Below, piece by piece: positions 9,501-18,555 of a stretch of 64,000 nucleotides of DNA. Under the pieces are notes generated by a model that was not told where the DNA came from, ran no database searches, and worked only from the letters and a program-made list of their open reading frames with translations. Both the position numbers and the translations under genes were made by a program. The first letter of the stretch is position 1. Every line of letters begins with the position of its first letter. This DNA comes from a candidate division KSB1 bacterium. GTDB taxonomy: Bacteria > Zhuqueibacterota > Zhuqueibacteria > Zhuqueibacterales > Zhuqueibacteraceae. The stretch is from positions 328,952 to 392,951 of the forward strand of contig JAPDPX010000008.1 in NCBI GenBank assembly GCA_034506255.1. The letters are read 5' to 3'.

Positions 9501-10523
9501 TTAGCGGAATTGCGCGTGATGCGCCTGAATGCGGCCCGCCGGGCGGGCGGCCGGAACCCCCGGCGGCGAGAGGTTGTCGTCCGCGAAGTCGCGGTCATTG
9601 TCGGCCCCCGACTCCCCGGCTGCCTGTGGGGTGTTCACAGCATTCTCCTCCGTCACCCATCTGATTCGATCAATCACCCTGGCCCTGGAGGTGTTCTGCT
9701 GCAGCGATTGCCAGACCACCCGCCGGCATTCCCGGATATTCCCGGGCCAGTCATACTCCTGCAGCGCCGCCAGCGCTGGTGCACTGAAAGTGGCGACCGG
9801 TTCCTGGCAGTGCGCGGCGTAGCACGCCGCAAAATGTTGCACGAAATGCAGAAGGTCTTCCTTGCGCTCACGCAAGGGCGGCAACACATATGCGGTGATG
9901 GTGAGCCGGTAAAACAGATCCTGGCGAAAGTGACCGGCGGCCACCTCCTGTTCCAGAATTTTGCGCGAAGAAGCGAACACACGCAGCACCAGGTGTTTGG
10001 TCTGATGCGTCAGCGGGTGCGTCACGCTCTTTTCCTGCAGCAGTCGGAGCAGCCGCTTTTGCAGTGCGGGTGAGCTGGCCTCGACATGTTTGAGAAAGAG
10101 CGTCACCGCGACCTCGGTGGTGTCATTGTCCGCCGACCCGCGCGCCAGCGGAGTGGCAGCGGTGCAGAGGGCCATCTCCAATTTTTCCTCTGTCATAAGC
10201 GGACAGGGGATCACCGTGAACGGCGTATGCCGAAAATTTCCGGCGCTGTGAATGACGCGTGCCAGCACCTCCTTGCCGGTGCCCGCCTCCCCGCTCAGCA
10301 GCAGTGGCAGATGACTGTCCGGGCGGCGTGCTATGCGGTTGTAGAACTGGTTCAGCGAGGGATGCAGGGTATGCAGCATAAAGGCATCGACAACCTCGTT
10401 GCCCTTGTCGCGGAGCGAGGCAAGTGAAGGCGGTGGGTCAGATACGTGTGTTTGTCGTTGCAAGAGACGCGCAAGCAACTTCCATTTGATAGCCCCACTT
10501 TTTCGGCCAGGAGTGTGCCGCAT
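9501..10523 (-). CDS. Degenerate sigma-54-type AAA+ ATPase lacking GAFTGA and an evident DNA-binding domain
   Basis: The 340-residue protein aligns with the NtrC-family AAA+ domain. The Walker A motif is GEAGTGKE at about residues 77-84. Further on are FRQDLFYRL (arginine-finger region), PPLRERKEDL (sensor II side) and YDWPGNIREC. Three features are lost. The segment between Walker A and B has no GAFTGA loop, which contacts sigma-54. Walker B reads VTLFLKHVE instead of the usual TLFLDE, so the magnesium/catalytic acids are lysine and histidine. After the AAA+ domain there are about 75 low-complexity residues with no Fis-type helix-turn-helix. It is therefore unlikely to be a normal sigma-54 activator. 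It lies 71 bases upstream of the Wzz/BY-kinase gene, same strand, so a role in polysaccharide control is likely but unproven. The ATG at 10523 is uncertain; one alternative is at 10379. Confidence 0.8.
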   Translation of the reverse strand: MRHTPGRKSGAIKWKLLARLLQRQTHVSDPPPSLASLRDKGNEVVDAFMLHTLHPSLNQFYNRIARRPDSHLPLLLSGEAGTGKEVLARVIHSAGNFRHTPFTVIPCPLMTEEKLEMALCTAATPLARGSADNDTTEVAVTLFLKHVEASSPALQKRLLRLLQEKSVTHPLTHQTKHLVLRVFASSRKILEQEVAAGHFRQDLFYRLTITAYVLPPLRERKEDLLHFVQHFAACYAAHCQEPVATFSAPALAALQEYDWPGNIRECRRVVWQSLQQNTSRARVIDRIRWVTEENAVNTPQAAGESGADNDRDFADDNLSPPGVPAARPAGRIQAHHAQFR

Positions 10524-10539
10524 GGTCCTGAATTTTCAT

Positions 10540-10554
10540 ACAAGTAATCTGCCA
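10540..10554 (-). promoter_or_regulatory. Possible sigma-54-like -24/-12 element (weak)
   Basis: The minus strand reads TGGCAG-N5-TTGT, eight of ten matches to TGGCAC-N5-TTGC, just upstream of the degenerate AAA+ gene. The implied transcription start would leave only about five bases before the ATG at 10523, so it fits better if translation starts at a later codon. It may be chance. Confidence 0.25.
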
Positions 10555-10622
10555 ACGGTCGTTTGTTTTTCACCACCTTCACACGGCGCCAATTGCAGCG
10601 AGGAGTCAGTCTCGCCCTATTG

Positions 10623-10648
10623 ATGAGGGCCTGCCCTAAGCCCCTCAT
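10623..10648 (-). repeat. Inverted repeat after the GT39-like gene
   Basis: Perfect 7-base arms (ATGAGGG and CCCTCAT) flank a 12-base loop, nine bases past the stop codon of the GT39-like gene. The stem could act as a weak terminator or transcript stabiliser between this gene and the AAA+ gene. No T-tract follows it, so it is not a standard intrinsic terminator. Confidence 0.45.
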
Positions 10649-10656
10649 TTGCCTGT

Positions 10657-12852
10657 CTATTGCTTACCTGCAGTCCACGGTTGTTGCGGACTGAGGCAGG
10701 GCAGCCCGCTGGAGTTTGTTGTAAACTCTTTCTGCGCGTGGACGTGGCTGCAGGAAGCCGTCTCAAACAGATAGACCAGCGACTTGCCGTCCTGGCCCTG
10801 AAACACCACGTGCGGCGCATGGTGGCGCAGAAAGTCCATGATTTCGACGGAGATGTGCAGTTCGGCTTCAGTGTAGGGCGAGGCCGTGATGACCCAAATG
10901 CGCCGCCCGGCGTGCTGTGCGATTACGGTTTTCAGGTCGGTGAGATTTGAAATCACCTGGGTCCCGGTATAGATATCGAAATAATTCCCGCCCTGGCGAT
11001 ACGTTTGCGGCACGAAGGCGTCGGAGCGCAGCCAGAAATCAATATGACCGGCGTAGTAGCTTTGCGCCAGCCAATCCATCGCGATGATGACATCTCCCTG
11101 CTGTTGGTGGCGCCGGACAAATTCGCCGGGGTGCACGTGATCCGGCATGATGCGAAAATGCGAGCCGGGTGCGGAGCGGCGGTCAACCGGACTGCCATAA
11201 GTGCGGGCCAGCAGATTGACCAGCCGCGCGGGATACAATTGCTCACTGAGCCCAAGAAATGCTACTGCCGCCAGGAGACCGGTTAACGCACGCTGCCAGC
11301 GCCGGGTCATTAACCCATTTGCGCGGACAAATGCGAACACGCTCCCCAAAACGTAAGCATGAAGCAACACGAACAGCGGATTGAGATGGAAATTCAGACG
11401 ATATTCCACCCAATGGGTCTTGATATACCCCGTGGCCAGCATCGGCAAAACGAAAGCCAGAGAGATGAAATGCGCGGCCGTTGTGCCGGTCAGCGCGCGA
11501 CCGGCATGAAACAACCAGATCAGCCCGGCCAGCACCAACAGGGACATCTTCGGGAAGGTGGACAAAAAACCGAGAAAATAAAGCTTGGGCAGTCCAAGCT
11601 GCATCTTGAGCAGGGCACGCAGCCGTTCCAGAGTCGTGACTCCGGCCTCAGCAGCCAAACCCGTGCGCCAGCCGTGCGCCAGCCAGAAAATGAACATCAC
11701 GGCAGTTAGGGCGAGTGCCAGCTTGACGCCCGGCTCCCGCAAACCGTGCCAGCCCTTGCCGTTGAAAAACAAATAAACGACAATCAGCAGAAGTGCCAGT
11801 GTCAAGTGCCGGCCGCAGGCGGCAAAAAACACTGCCACCGGCAGGAACCAACCCCTGGACAAAAGCATCGTTGTGTCGATGCGCCGCATTTTTGCCCAAA
11901 TGACCAGCAAGATCAGCAGCAACGCTATCGGCCACAAGTCCAGGAAGACCCGGGCGGGCAACAGCCCATAGAACTTGCTCCAAAAAGTGCTGAGCAGGTT
12001 GGTGGAAGCGGGCGTGTCGCGCTCACCGTGCCGCGCGCCGGGAATGTCAAAGCCGTATTGCACCACGACAAAATGCAAACCCGCCAATATCAGCAACGCC
12101 AGAGCCGCGCCAAACAGGCGCAGGCGCGTGCGCAGCGGCCCTCCGGCACGGATGCCCAGGGCGAAATACAGCAACGCCAGGGTGAGGCCCAACTCGTGAA
12201 AGAAGATCGTCAGGCCGGCGCACACCAGACTGACGCGATACCAGAAGGTTTCACCCTGCACCGCGCCGCGGTACATGGCATAGAGGGTGAGCAGAAACAT
12301 GAAGGTAAAGCCCGCATACATCCGGGCATGCCGCGCGAATTCGAAATCCCAATAGGAAAAAGTCAGCAGAAAGGCGGCGAGCAATCCGGCTTGGGTGGAG
12401 AACAGGCGCCTGCCCAGCAGGTAAACGAGCACGATCGTGCCGCTGCTGAACAGGACGCTGGGCAGGCGCAGGGCCCACTCATTCATTCCCCAAATCAGCG
12501 AAGACAGGGCGCACAAATACAGCGTGGGCAGCCCGCGAAAGTAAATCATACCCGAGGGAAAACGCGGATAACCGTATTCCAGGATGCCCTGTACTGCCAG
12601 GGCGGTGATGGACTCGTCTCCCCAAAAGTTGAGATGCCCAAGATTGATCAAGCGCAGCACCGCGCCTGTGCCCGCCATCAGGGCCACCAAAAATCCCGCT
12701 GCATTCTGTCTGTGCATGAGTTGATCGGTTCTCAGGTAAGAGGCTGGTGTCGCCGCCATTTCCCCGTTGTGCGGCTGTGCCGACAGGCGGCACAATTCAT
12801 TTGGAAAGTACCAGCGCGGGGGAGGAATTGGCGAAGAGCATGCCTGAATCAT
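10657..12852 (-). CDS. GT39/ArnT-like membrane glycosyltransferase (GT-C fold)
   Basis: The predicted 731-residue protein has about a dozen membrane segments followed by a soluble C-terminal domain of roughly 200 residues. Near residue 78, in the first outer loop, is NFWGDESITALAV. This matches the conserved acidic pair of dolichyl-phosphate-mannose and ArnT-like transferases, which move a sugar from a polyprenyl-phosphate donor on the periplasmic side. It is the most upstream gene of the polysaccharide block and may add a side sugar to the polymer or to a protein. The start is uncertain: the ATG at 12852 has AGAGGA close before it, and an ATG at 12717 sits directly before the first membrane segment. 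The C-terminal tail is polar and not conserved. Confidence 0.8.
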   Translation of the reverse strand: MIQACSSPIPPPRWYFPNELCRLSAQPHNGEMAATPASYLRTDQLMHRQNAAGFLVALMAGTGAVLRLINLGHLNFWGDESITALAVQGILEYGYPRFPSGMIYFRGLPTLYLCALSSLIWGMNEWALRLPSVLFSSGTIVLVYLLGRRLFSTQAGLLAAFLLTFSYWDFEFARHARMYAGFTFMFLLTLYAMYRGAVQGETFWYRVSLVCAGLTIFFHELGLTLALLYFALGIRAGGPLRTRLRLFGAALALLILAGLHFVVVQYGFDIPGARHGERDTPASTNLLSTFWSKFYGLLPARVFLDLWPIALLLILLVIWAKMRRIDTTMLLSRGWFLPVAVFFAACGRHLTLALLLIVVYLFFNGKGWHGLREPGVKLALALTAVMFIFWLAHGWRTGLAAEAGVTTLERLRALLKMQLGLPKLYFLGFLSTFPKMSLLVLAGLIWLFHAGRALTGTTAAHFISLAFVLPMLATGYIKTHWVEYRLNFHLNPLFVLLHAYVLGSVFAFVRANGLMTRRWQRALTGLLAAVAFLGLSEQLYPARLVNLLARTYGSPVDRRSAPGSHFRIMPDHVHPGEFVRRHQQQGDVIIAMDWLAQSYYAGHIDFWLRSDAFVPQTYRQGGNYFDIYTGTQVISNLTDLKTVIAQHAGRRIWVITASPYTEAELHISVEIMDFLRHHAPHVVFQGQDGKSLVYLFETASCSHVHAQKEFTTNSSGLPCLSPQQPWTAGKQ

Positions 12853-13110
12853 TATCCTCTCGTAATTTTTCCAACCGGTGACTTGCGCCGGCAGGCGGCT
12901 GGTTGTTAAGCAAAATTTGTTTGCCTGGACTGCGGGAAATGAATAATGTGCACCGGCGGCGCGCCCTGCAGCAGTCACAACGATGCCGCGGGTCCGCCTT
13001 GCATCACAAGGTGGCAGTCTTTTGGACGAGTGCCGGGCCGCACGCGATTGGGGCTTGTCAAAGCAGCATCATGGGCGCAGCAAATCACCGCAACGACGAG
13101 GAGTGTTGTT

Positions 13111-14469
13111 GTGAAGCTTGTTTGCAAACCGGAAATGGTTGTGTGGCTGGGAAGTTTTTTGCTGGTTATCTCGGGGCATGTTCATGGCCAAGGCGGGCTC
13201 GCCCGGGCCGGCGGTATGATTACTTCGCATGATCCCCTGCCGGAGCCGGCGCTGGCCAAGCCGGCACGCGGGGTGCGTTTTCAAGATCCCGTGTTTGGCA
13301 CCACCATCATGCGGCTGACGGATGCGGCGGCGCAGGGCAGCGACGGCTTCATTTGCTATTATCCCAAACTCGATCCCTTCAATGCGGATGAATCCCGCAT
13401 CCTGGTTTATCGCCGCGGTGGGGAATGGCATCTGTATGCGATTGACGGCACCTATCTGCAGCGTGCACCGGTGAAGAACACCCAAACCGATCCGCAGCCG
13501 CGCTGGCATCCCACCGACCCCGATCTACTCTACTGGTTTGATGCCAGCAGGATCATGGTGCACAATTTCGCCACCCGACAAACCAGCGTGGTGCACACCT
13601 TTCCCGAATATCAGTTCATCACCACTTTCGATGAAGGCAATTTCAGCCGCGACGGCCGCTACTGGGGAATCGCCGGCAGGAACTGGCCGTGGGCCACGGG
13701 CTTGCAGGAATTTTTTCTTTTCGATCTCGTCACCCGCCAGCGCGTGGGCGCGACCATTGCCGCCACCGGTCACGCGGTGGATTGGGTGAGTGCTTCGCCC
13801 TCGGGCAAGTATCTTGTCGTCCTGGTGGGTGCCCCGCACGGCGACGGGCAATGGCAGGGCCTGGATGTCTATCGCGCCCCCACCCTCGAACTCATGCCCT
13901 TTGCTTATTATCCCTACAGCGATCACGCCGACCTGGGTTATGATGAAGCCGGCCGGGAAGTCTTTGTCACCGACAATGCCGAAGCCACTTATCCCGACCG
14001 CCTGCGCCATCTCGAAAAATACCGCCTGGATAATGGCGAAAAAACCGATCTGCTGGGCTGTGCCTGGGGCCTGAGCCGCCTGGTCTCCTGCCGCAACTAT
14101 GACGTGCCCGGCTGGGCGATCATCAGCACCTACAGTGTGCCCGAGCACCTCGCGGATGAAAAAGTCCATCCTTTTGATGACGAAATCTTTGCGGTGAAGC
14201 TGGACGGCTCGCGCCAGGTCCGCCGCATCGCACATCATCGCAGCCAGCGCTTCTCGGCGGGCAACTACTCCTACAACAACTATTGGGATCAACCCAACGC
14301 CGTGATTTCCCGCAGCGGCAAATTCATTCTCTTCAGCAGCAATTGGCGCCAGCTCGGCGCACCGCAGGATGTTTATCTCATCGATCTGCGCGAGCAGGCC
14401 GGCTGGATTGCCGGACTGCCGCCCGATGACAAGGCCCCGCTGCCGCCGCAAAACGTTTCGGTGCACTGA
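13111..14469 (+). CDS. Secreted beta-propeller (WD40/PD40-like) protein of unknown role
   Basis: The 452-residue protein starts at a GTG with GAGGAG seven bases before it. Its first 30 residues form a signal peptide: a KLVCKPEM start, the hydrophobic run VVWLGSFLLVISG, and a cleavage region near HGQGG. The mature part opens RGVRFQDPVFGTTIMRLTD and continues with repeated blade-like elements such as PRWHPTDPDLLYWFD, WVSASPSGKYLVVLV and AVISRSGKFILFSSN, as in TolB/PD40-type propellers. No catalytic motif was recognised. It is transcribed away from the GT39-like gene and towards the signalling operon, whose last stop is 33 bases from its own. It could be an exported carbohydrate- or protein-binding factor. 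Confidence 0.75.
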   Translation: MKLVCKPEMVVWLGSFLLVISGHVHGQGGLARAGGMITSHDPLPEPALAKPARGVRFQDPVFGTTIMRLTDAAAQGSDGFICYYPKLDPFNADESRILVYRRGGEWHLYAIDGTYLQRAPVKNTQTDPQPRWHPTDPDLLYWFDASRIMVHNFATRQTSVVHTFPEYQFITTFDEGNFSRDGRYWGIAGRNWPWATGLQEFFLFDLVTRQRVGATIAATGHAVDWVSASPSGKYLVVLVGAPHGDGQWQGLDVYRAPTLELMPFAYYPYSDHADLGYDEAGREVFVTDNAEATYPDRLRHLEKYRLDNGEKTDLLGCAWGLSRLVSCRNYDVPGWAIISTYSVPEHLADEKVHPFDDEIFAVKLDGSRQVRRIAHHRSQRFSAGNYSYNNYWDQPNAVISRSGKFILFSSNWRQLGAPQDVYLIDLREQAGWIAGLPPDDKAPLPPQNVSVH

Positions 14470-14502
14470 GGCGGGCAACGGTGCCGGCGCGACCGACGGC
14501 CA

Positions 14503-16890
14503 TCATTCATTGCGCGATTTCAGCATGCGGCGGAAGGAAAACAGCGAGTGGGAGGAAGTGGCGGGCGCAGCAGGTTGCTCCCGCTGCAGCGATTGCTCCA
14601 GCGCAACCTGCAACGCGGCCTCCAGCTCTTCCAGGCTTTTGAAGCGGCGCAGCAGGGAGCGGTCACCGGCGCGCTCGATGATGCTGACGAGAATCCCCGG
14701 AATTTCCGCTTGCAATGCGGCGAGCGAGGGGGGCGGAAGCTGGTGAATATCGGCCGGGCTGGCCAGCTCCTCCTGCTTGGCAAAGGGCGGCTCACCCGTC
14801 ACCAATTCATACAAGATCATCCCGATCGCATAGATATCACCGGCGGGCGCCAGCGTGCCGTGCAGCAGCCATTCTGGTGCACGATAGCGCCAGCTTGTGC
14901 CGGACAACCGTTTCCCCGGCGCGGGTGTTTCAACGAACTCCGGCACGAAGAAGTCGGTGATCTTGAGCTCGCCGTTGGCCATCAGCCAAATGTTGGAGGG
15001 TTTGAGATTGCCGTGCACAATGTTCTGCCGGTGCGTTTGCAGCAACACCCGGCAAATCTTGATGCCAATGGCCGAGGTCTCAAAGGGCGAGAAGCGGCCT
15101 TTGTTGGCCAGGCTTTGCGCGAGGGATGAGCCTTCGAGATATTCCCGCACATAGTAAAACAGGCCATCCTGAAAGCCGAGATCGTAGAGCAGCGCCAGCC
15201 CGGGTTGCTCGAGGCGGCCGAGGCGCTGCAGCGTCTTGATCATTTCTTCGCGCAGGCTGCGATCTTTTGAAAGCTGCAGACTGCGCTGCGGGCTGAGCGC
15301 CTTGAGGATGACGCGCCGCTCCAGTTGCCGGTCGCGGCCGCGGTAGGTGCCGGCGAATCCGTTGTGGCGCAGCCGCTCCAGCACCAGAAATTTTCCCAGG
15401 GGATGGCTGCGTTTCTCATCGACATAATCCAGGGGGTTATACCAGACTGCTTCATAGGCCTCGACCCGGAATCCCGGCAACTCGGAGACATAAGTGCCGC
15501 CCGGGCGCGCCGCCACTGCGTCCGGGTTCAATTCCCGCTCATAAAAGCCGCGTTCGAGCAGCAGGCGACTGCTGCCGGCCGGCTGGGTCTGGCCGGCTGC
15601 GGTCGACCGCGCCACCAGCAGATTGAGCGCGAGATGCAGCGCCGCGAGTGCCTGCGCCGCCGAGGCGGCTTCCGGGGGCACGGCATGCACCACCATCGAA
15701 ACGGCCAGCCGGCTGACTTCCGGGACGGAAAAGTTGTAGTTTTCGATTTTGTGCAGCAGGGCGACGCCGGCTTGCGCCAGGGGCAAGGATTCGCCAGCCA
15801 CGGCAATCAGACCATCGCTGAGCGTGAAACAGACGGCCGCCACCGCCTTGCCGAGAAACTTGGCGGAGAAATTCAAGAAGCGACCGGCGAGGTTCTCCGC
15901 CAGTTGCGGACTGGTTTGTTGTGCAATTTTTTCCAGATTGTCGATCTGAAGCACCAGCACGCGCAGCGTGGCGCCGGGGAGCTGCAGGCGGGAGGCATCC
16001 ATTCCCAAATCCGAAGCCAGCCGCGAAAACAGTTCACCCGCCAAACCGGCGGCGGTGAGCGGCACGCCGGCCTCGCTGGCATTGGCAGGCTCGATGAGCG
16101 GCGGTGACGCCGGCAGCGGTGTGGCCGATTGTTGGTCGAGCAAGCGCGATTCGATCAGACGCAAAGCATGCTGCAACCGGCAAAACTCCCGTACCAGGCT
16201 GATACTGTTCAGCCTGCCATGCGCCGCCAGCGCACGATTGATGATCTGCGCTGCCGCGGGTGGATAGGCGACGCCCTCCGGCTCGCGGTGGATGCGCATA
16301 GCCGTGATTACACCGAGCAGGCGGTGAATCAGCTCGCGGTGCGGGCTGACAGCGGCGAGACGCTCCAGCAGGCTCTCGGCTTCGCTTTCGCGGCCGAGTT
16401 GCCAGGCGAGCTGCTGCAGCCGCGACAAGTTGTCCGCCTCCCGGCCGCGCTCCAATTGCACCACTTGTTTGAGCGCTTCATAAGCATGCGGCAGTTGATT
16501 TTGGCTGTGGAAATAAACAAAGAAGGCCTGATAGATTTCCTTTTCGAAGGGCGGTTGAAACGCCAGCGCGCGTTGATAGACCCGAAAGGAGAATTCGTCG
16601 CGCACATGCTGCGCCAGCAGCAACTGGCAGAGTTTCAGGCACAGCCCCTCCTCGTGCGGAAACAGCTCGAAAGCACGCGCATAGGCGGCCTTGGCCGCCG
16701 GCGAATAATCGCGGCGTGCGAGATGGGCAAGGGCGAGTTTGTGGAAAATCTCCGGCGACTCGGCGCCAGCCTGCCGCAATTGTTCGAGTTTCTCGATGGC
16801 CTCGGCGTACTGGCCCCGGCTGTAGTAGGCCTCGGCGAGTGTTTGCAGAATGGCAATGAGACGACTGGCCTGTGGGGGTAAATTGGTCAT
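14503..16890 (-). CDS. TPR protein with a C-terminal Ser/Thr kinase-like domain, probable pseudokinase
   Basis: The 795-residue protein begins with TPR-like helices (about residues 1-165, for example EAYYSRGQYAEAIEKLEQL). A middle region of about 250 residues follows, then a kinase fold at about 500-770. Kept elements are the ATP lysine (RRVILKAL, near 528) and the APE segment (YRAPEW). The catalytic loop is HGNLKPSN instead of HRDLKPxN, so the catalytic aspartate is asparagine. The DFG motif is DFF, keeping the metal aspartate but not the glycine. These changes point to a catalytically weak or dead kinase acting as a scaffold or allosteric partner. No membrane segment is seen, so it is probably cytoplasmic. 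It is the last gene of the kinase-FHA-phosphatase operon, 29 bases after the PP2C gene. Confidence 0.85.
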   Translation of the reverse strand: MTNLPPQASRLIAILQTLAEAYYSRGQYAEAIEKLEQLRQAGAESPEIFHKLALAHLARRDYSPAAKAAYARAFELFPHEEGLCLKLCQLLLAQHVRDEFSFRVYQRALAFQPPFEKEIYQAFFVYFHSQNQLPHAYEALKQVVQLERGREADNLSRLQQLAWQLGRESEAESLLERLAAVSPHRELIHRLLGVITAMRIHREPEGVAYPPAAAQIINRALAAHGRLNSISLVREFCRLQHALRLIESRLLDQQSATPLPASPPLIEPANASEAGVPLTAAGLAGELFSRLASDLGMDASRLQLPGATLRVLVLQIDNLEKIAQQTSPQLAENLAGRFLNFSAKFLGKAVAAVCFTLSDGLIAVAGESLPLAQAGVALLHKIENYNFSVPEVSRLAVSMVVHAVPPEAASAAQALAALHLALNLLVARSTAAGQTQPAGSSRLLLERGFYERELNPDAVAARPGGTYVSELPGFRVEAYEAVWYNPLDYVDEKRSHPLGKFLVLERLRHNGFAGTYRGRDRQLERRVILKALSPQRSLQLSKDRSLREEMIKTLQRLGRLEQPGLALLYDLGFQDGLFYYVREYLEGSSLAQSLANKGRFSPFETSAIGIKICRVLLQTHRQNIVHGNLKPSNIWLMANGELKITDFFVPEFVETPAPGKRLSGTSWRYRAPEWLLHGTLAPAGDIYAIGMILYELVTGEPPFAKQEELASPADIHQLPPPSLAALQAEIPGILVSIIERAGDRSLLRRFKSLEELEAALQVALEQSLQREQPAAPATSSHSLFSFRRMLKSRNE

Positions 16891-16919
16891 CGCAAGTGTG
16901 AACGCGCAACGAGGTGTCC

Positions 16920-18533
16920 TTAGTTCTGCCGGTTGAATTCCAATGGTTTGACGTCGCCCTCCAGCACTTTGATGTTTGCGCGTTGATGCATGATGCGACC
17001 CAGACTGTCTTTGATCGCGATGGTATACTGGCCCGGGCGCAGGAAGAAGCCGACATCGGCGACCTGGCGCACCGGCCCGATCAACGTCTCATTGACAAAC
17101 AGCAGCGCACCGTTGTAGCGCGGCCGGTTCAAGCCGGGCAGATAGATGCGGCCGCCGGCTTGCGGCACCAGGCTGGTGGTTTGTGCCGTGAGGCTGTTTT
17201 CATCCCTGCGCTCGATGACATTGGGAAAAGCATTCGGCGTCTCTTCGGTCGCAGCCGTCTCGGCGGCCGGCAGCGGGTAGGAGTCGCCGGCGCCTGCCGT
17301 CGCTGCGGTTGCCTGTGCTCGCAGGGAATCGCTCTCGGCATTTTTGCCGGGCGCTGTTGTCTGCGCCTCCGCGTCTGCCGCTGTGCCGGGAGCGGACGGT
17401 TGCGCGGGCAGGTCAAACAGGCTGCTGTCGAGCTGCACCACGGTAATGCCGTCGCGGGTATTGGAATCACTCGCCGGCAGCAGCCCGGCATGGGTTTCCC
17501 CGCCGCTTTCGCCCGAAGCGTCGGCCTCGCCGTGATGGTTGAAAAACGAACGCATCACGCCAAAACCCGAGGCCGCCAGGAGCAGGAGCAACACGCCCGC
17601 CACCAGCAAGCGCCGCGGCGAACGCATTCGCCGTTGCGGCGAGGCGTGCGGCACTTCGGCATGGCGATACTGTTTCTTGATGAAGCGGTCCTCCAGCGGC
17701 ATGAGCTTGGCCGGCTCATTGGGGATGGTCATTTTGGCTTCCCCCCAGGGCGAGGCCTTGTTCGACACTTTGCGCACGCGCGCGGCGGCCGCGGTGATGT
17801 TATCGGAACCATTGACCTCTTTGGCGTGCTGCACCAGTTGCTCCAGGCACTTCTGCAGGCCGGAATCGTCGCGCGGCGCGAGCGCTTTGAGAATCTCCTG
17901 CTCCGGCAGAGCGTTGTGCAAGCCGTCGGTGCACAGCAGGAAGGTGGTGTTGGAGGTGAGCGGAAACCATTGCACGTCGATCTTGACCGAGGGATGGGTG
18001 CCGAGCGCGCGCGTCAGGACGTTTTTCTTGCGGAAATGATGCGCCTGCTCCGCGCTGATGTCACGGTCCTGCAACAGTTCATTGATCCAACTGTGATCCT
18101 CGGTGAGCGCTTGAATCTTCTCGCGCGTCAGGCGGTAGATGCGGCTGTCACCAACATGCACCACACAGGCGGAATGATCGGAGAAGGCCATGGCGGCGAG
18201 CGTGGTGCCCATGCCGCGCAGCGAGGGATCCTGTTCGGCCATCAGGTAGAGGCGGCGGTTGGCCAGGCGCGCGCCCAACACCAGTCGCAGGGCCAGCACC
18301 GGCAGGCGGTCGGTGATGTCCTGCCCCAGGCGCGCGATTTCCGCGAGGTCGGGGTAAAGGAAGATGTCACGCATGGTTTCCCCGGCCACGCGGCTGGCGG
18401 TTTCGCCGGCTTTATGTCCGCCCATGCCGTCGCACACGATGATGAGGTTCTTCTTCCTGGAATAGTAGAAGAAATCCTCGTTGCTTTCCCGTACTGTGCC
18501 GCGATCGGTGGCAGCCGCCATCAATATTTCCAT
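16920..18533 (-). CDS. Membrane-anchored PP2C-type protein phosphatase with PEGA-like C-terminus
   Basis: The 537-residue protein has a complete N-terminal PP2C domain (about 1-245): RESNED with D20, VCDGMGGH with D35, GMGTTL, VVHVGDSRIYRL, LCTDGLHN and GSDNIT. All metal-binding aspartates are present. One membrane helix (about 306-330, RRLLVAGVLLLLLAASGFG) leads to a low-complexity Ala/Pro/Thr linker. A C-terminal PEGA-like module follows (GALLFVNETLIGPV ... LRPGQYTIAI), likely outside the membrane. It would remove phosphate from Ser/Thr of the neighbouring kinase or its targets. The ATG at 18533 was chosen because the PP2C fold starts there and AGG lies six bases upstream; the earlier open frame shadows the FHA gene. 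It lies 22 bases after the FHA gene. Confidence 0.9.
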   Translation of the reverse strand: MEILMAAATDRGTVRESNEDFFYYSRKKNLIIVCDGMGGHKAGETASRVAGETMRDIFLYPDLAEIARLGQDITDRLPVLALRLVLGARLANRRLYLMAEQDPSLRGMGTTLAAMAFSDHSACVVHVGDSRIYRLTREKIQALTEDHSWINELLQDRDISAEQAHHFRKKNVLTRALGTHPSVKIDVQWFPLTSNTTFLLCTDGLHNALPEQEILKALAPRDDSGLQKCLEQLVQHAKEVNGSDNITAAAARVRKVSNKASPWGEAKMTIPNEPAKLMPLEDRFIKKQYRHAEVPHASPQRRMRSPRRLLVAGVLLLLLAASGFGVMRSFFNHHGEADASGESGGETHAGLLPASDSNTRDGITVVQLDSSLFDLPAQPSAPGTAADAEAQTTAPGKNAESDSLRAQATAATAGAGDSYPLPAAETAATEETPNAFPNVIERRDENSLTAQTTSLVPQAGGRIYLPGLNRPRYNGALLFVNETLIGPVRQVADVGFFLRPGQYTIAIKDSLGRIMHQRANIKVLEGDVKPLEFNRQN

Positions 18534-18555
18534 GACATGCCTCGTGACCTCGGTT

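Noticed and set aside
7219..9504. Plus-strand open frame of 761 codons
   Set aside because: Antisense shadow of the Wzz/BY-kinase gene, whose Walker motifs and ribosome site are clear.
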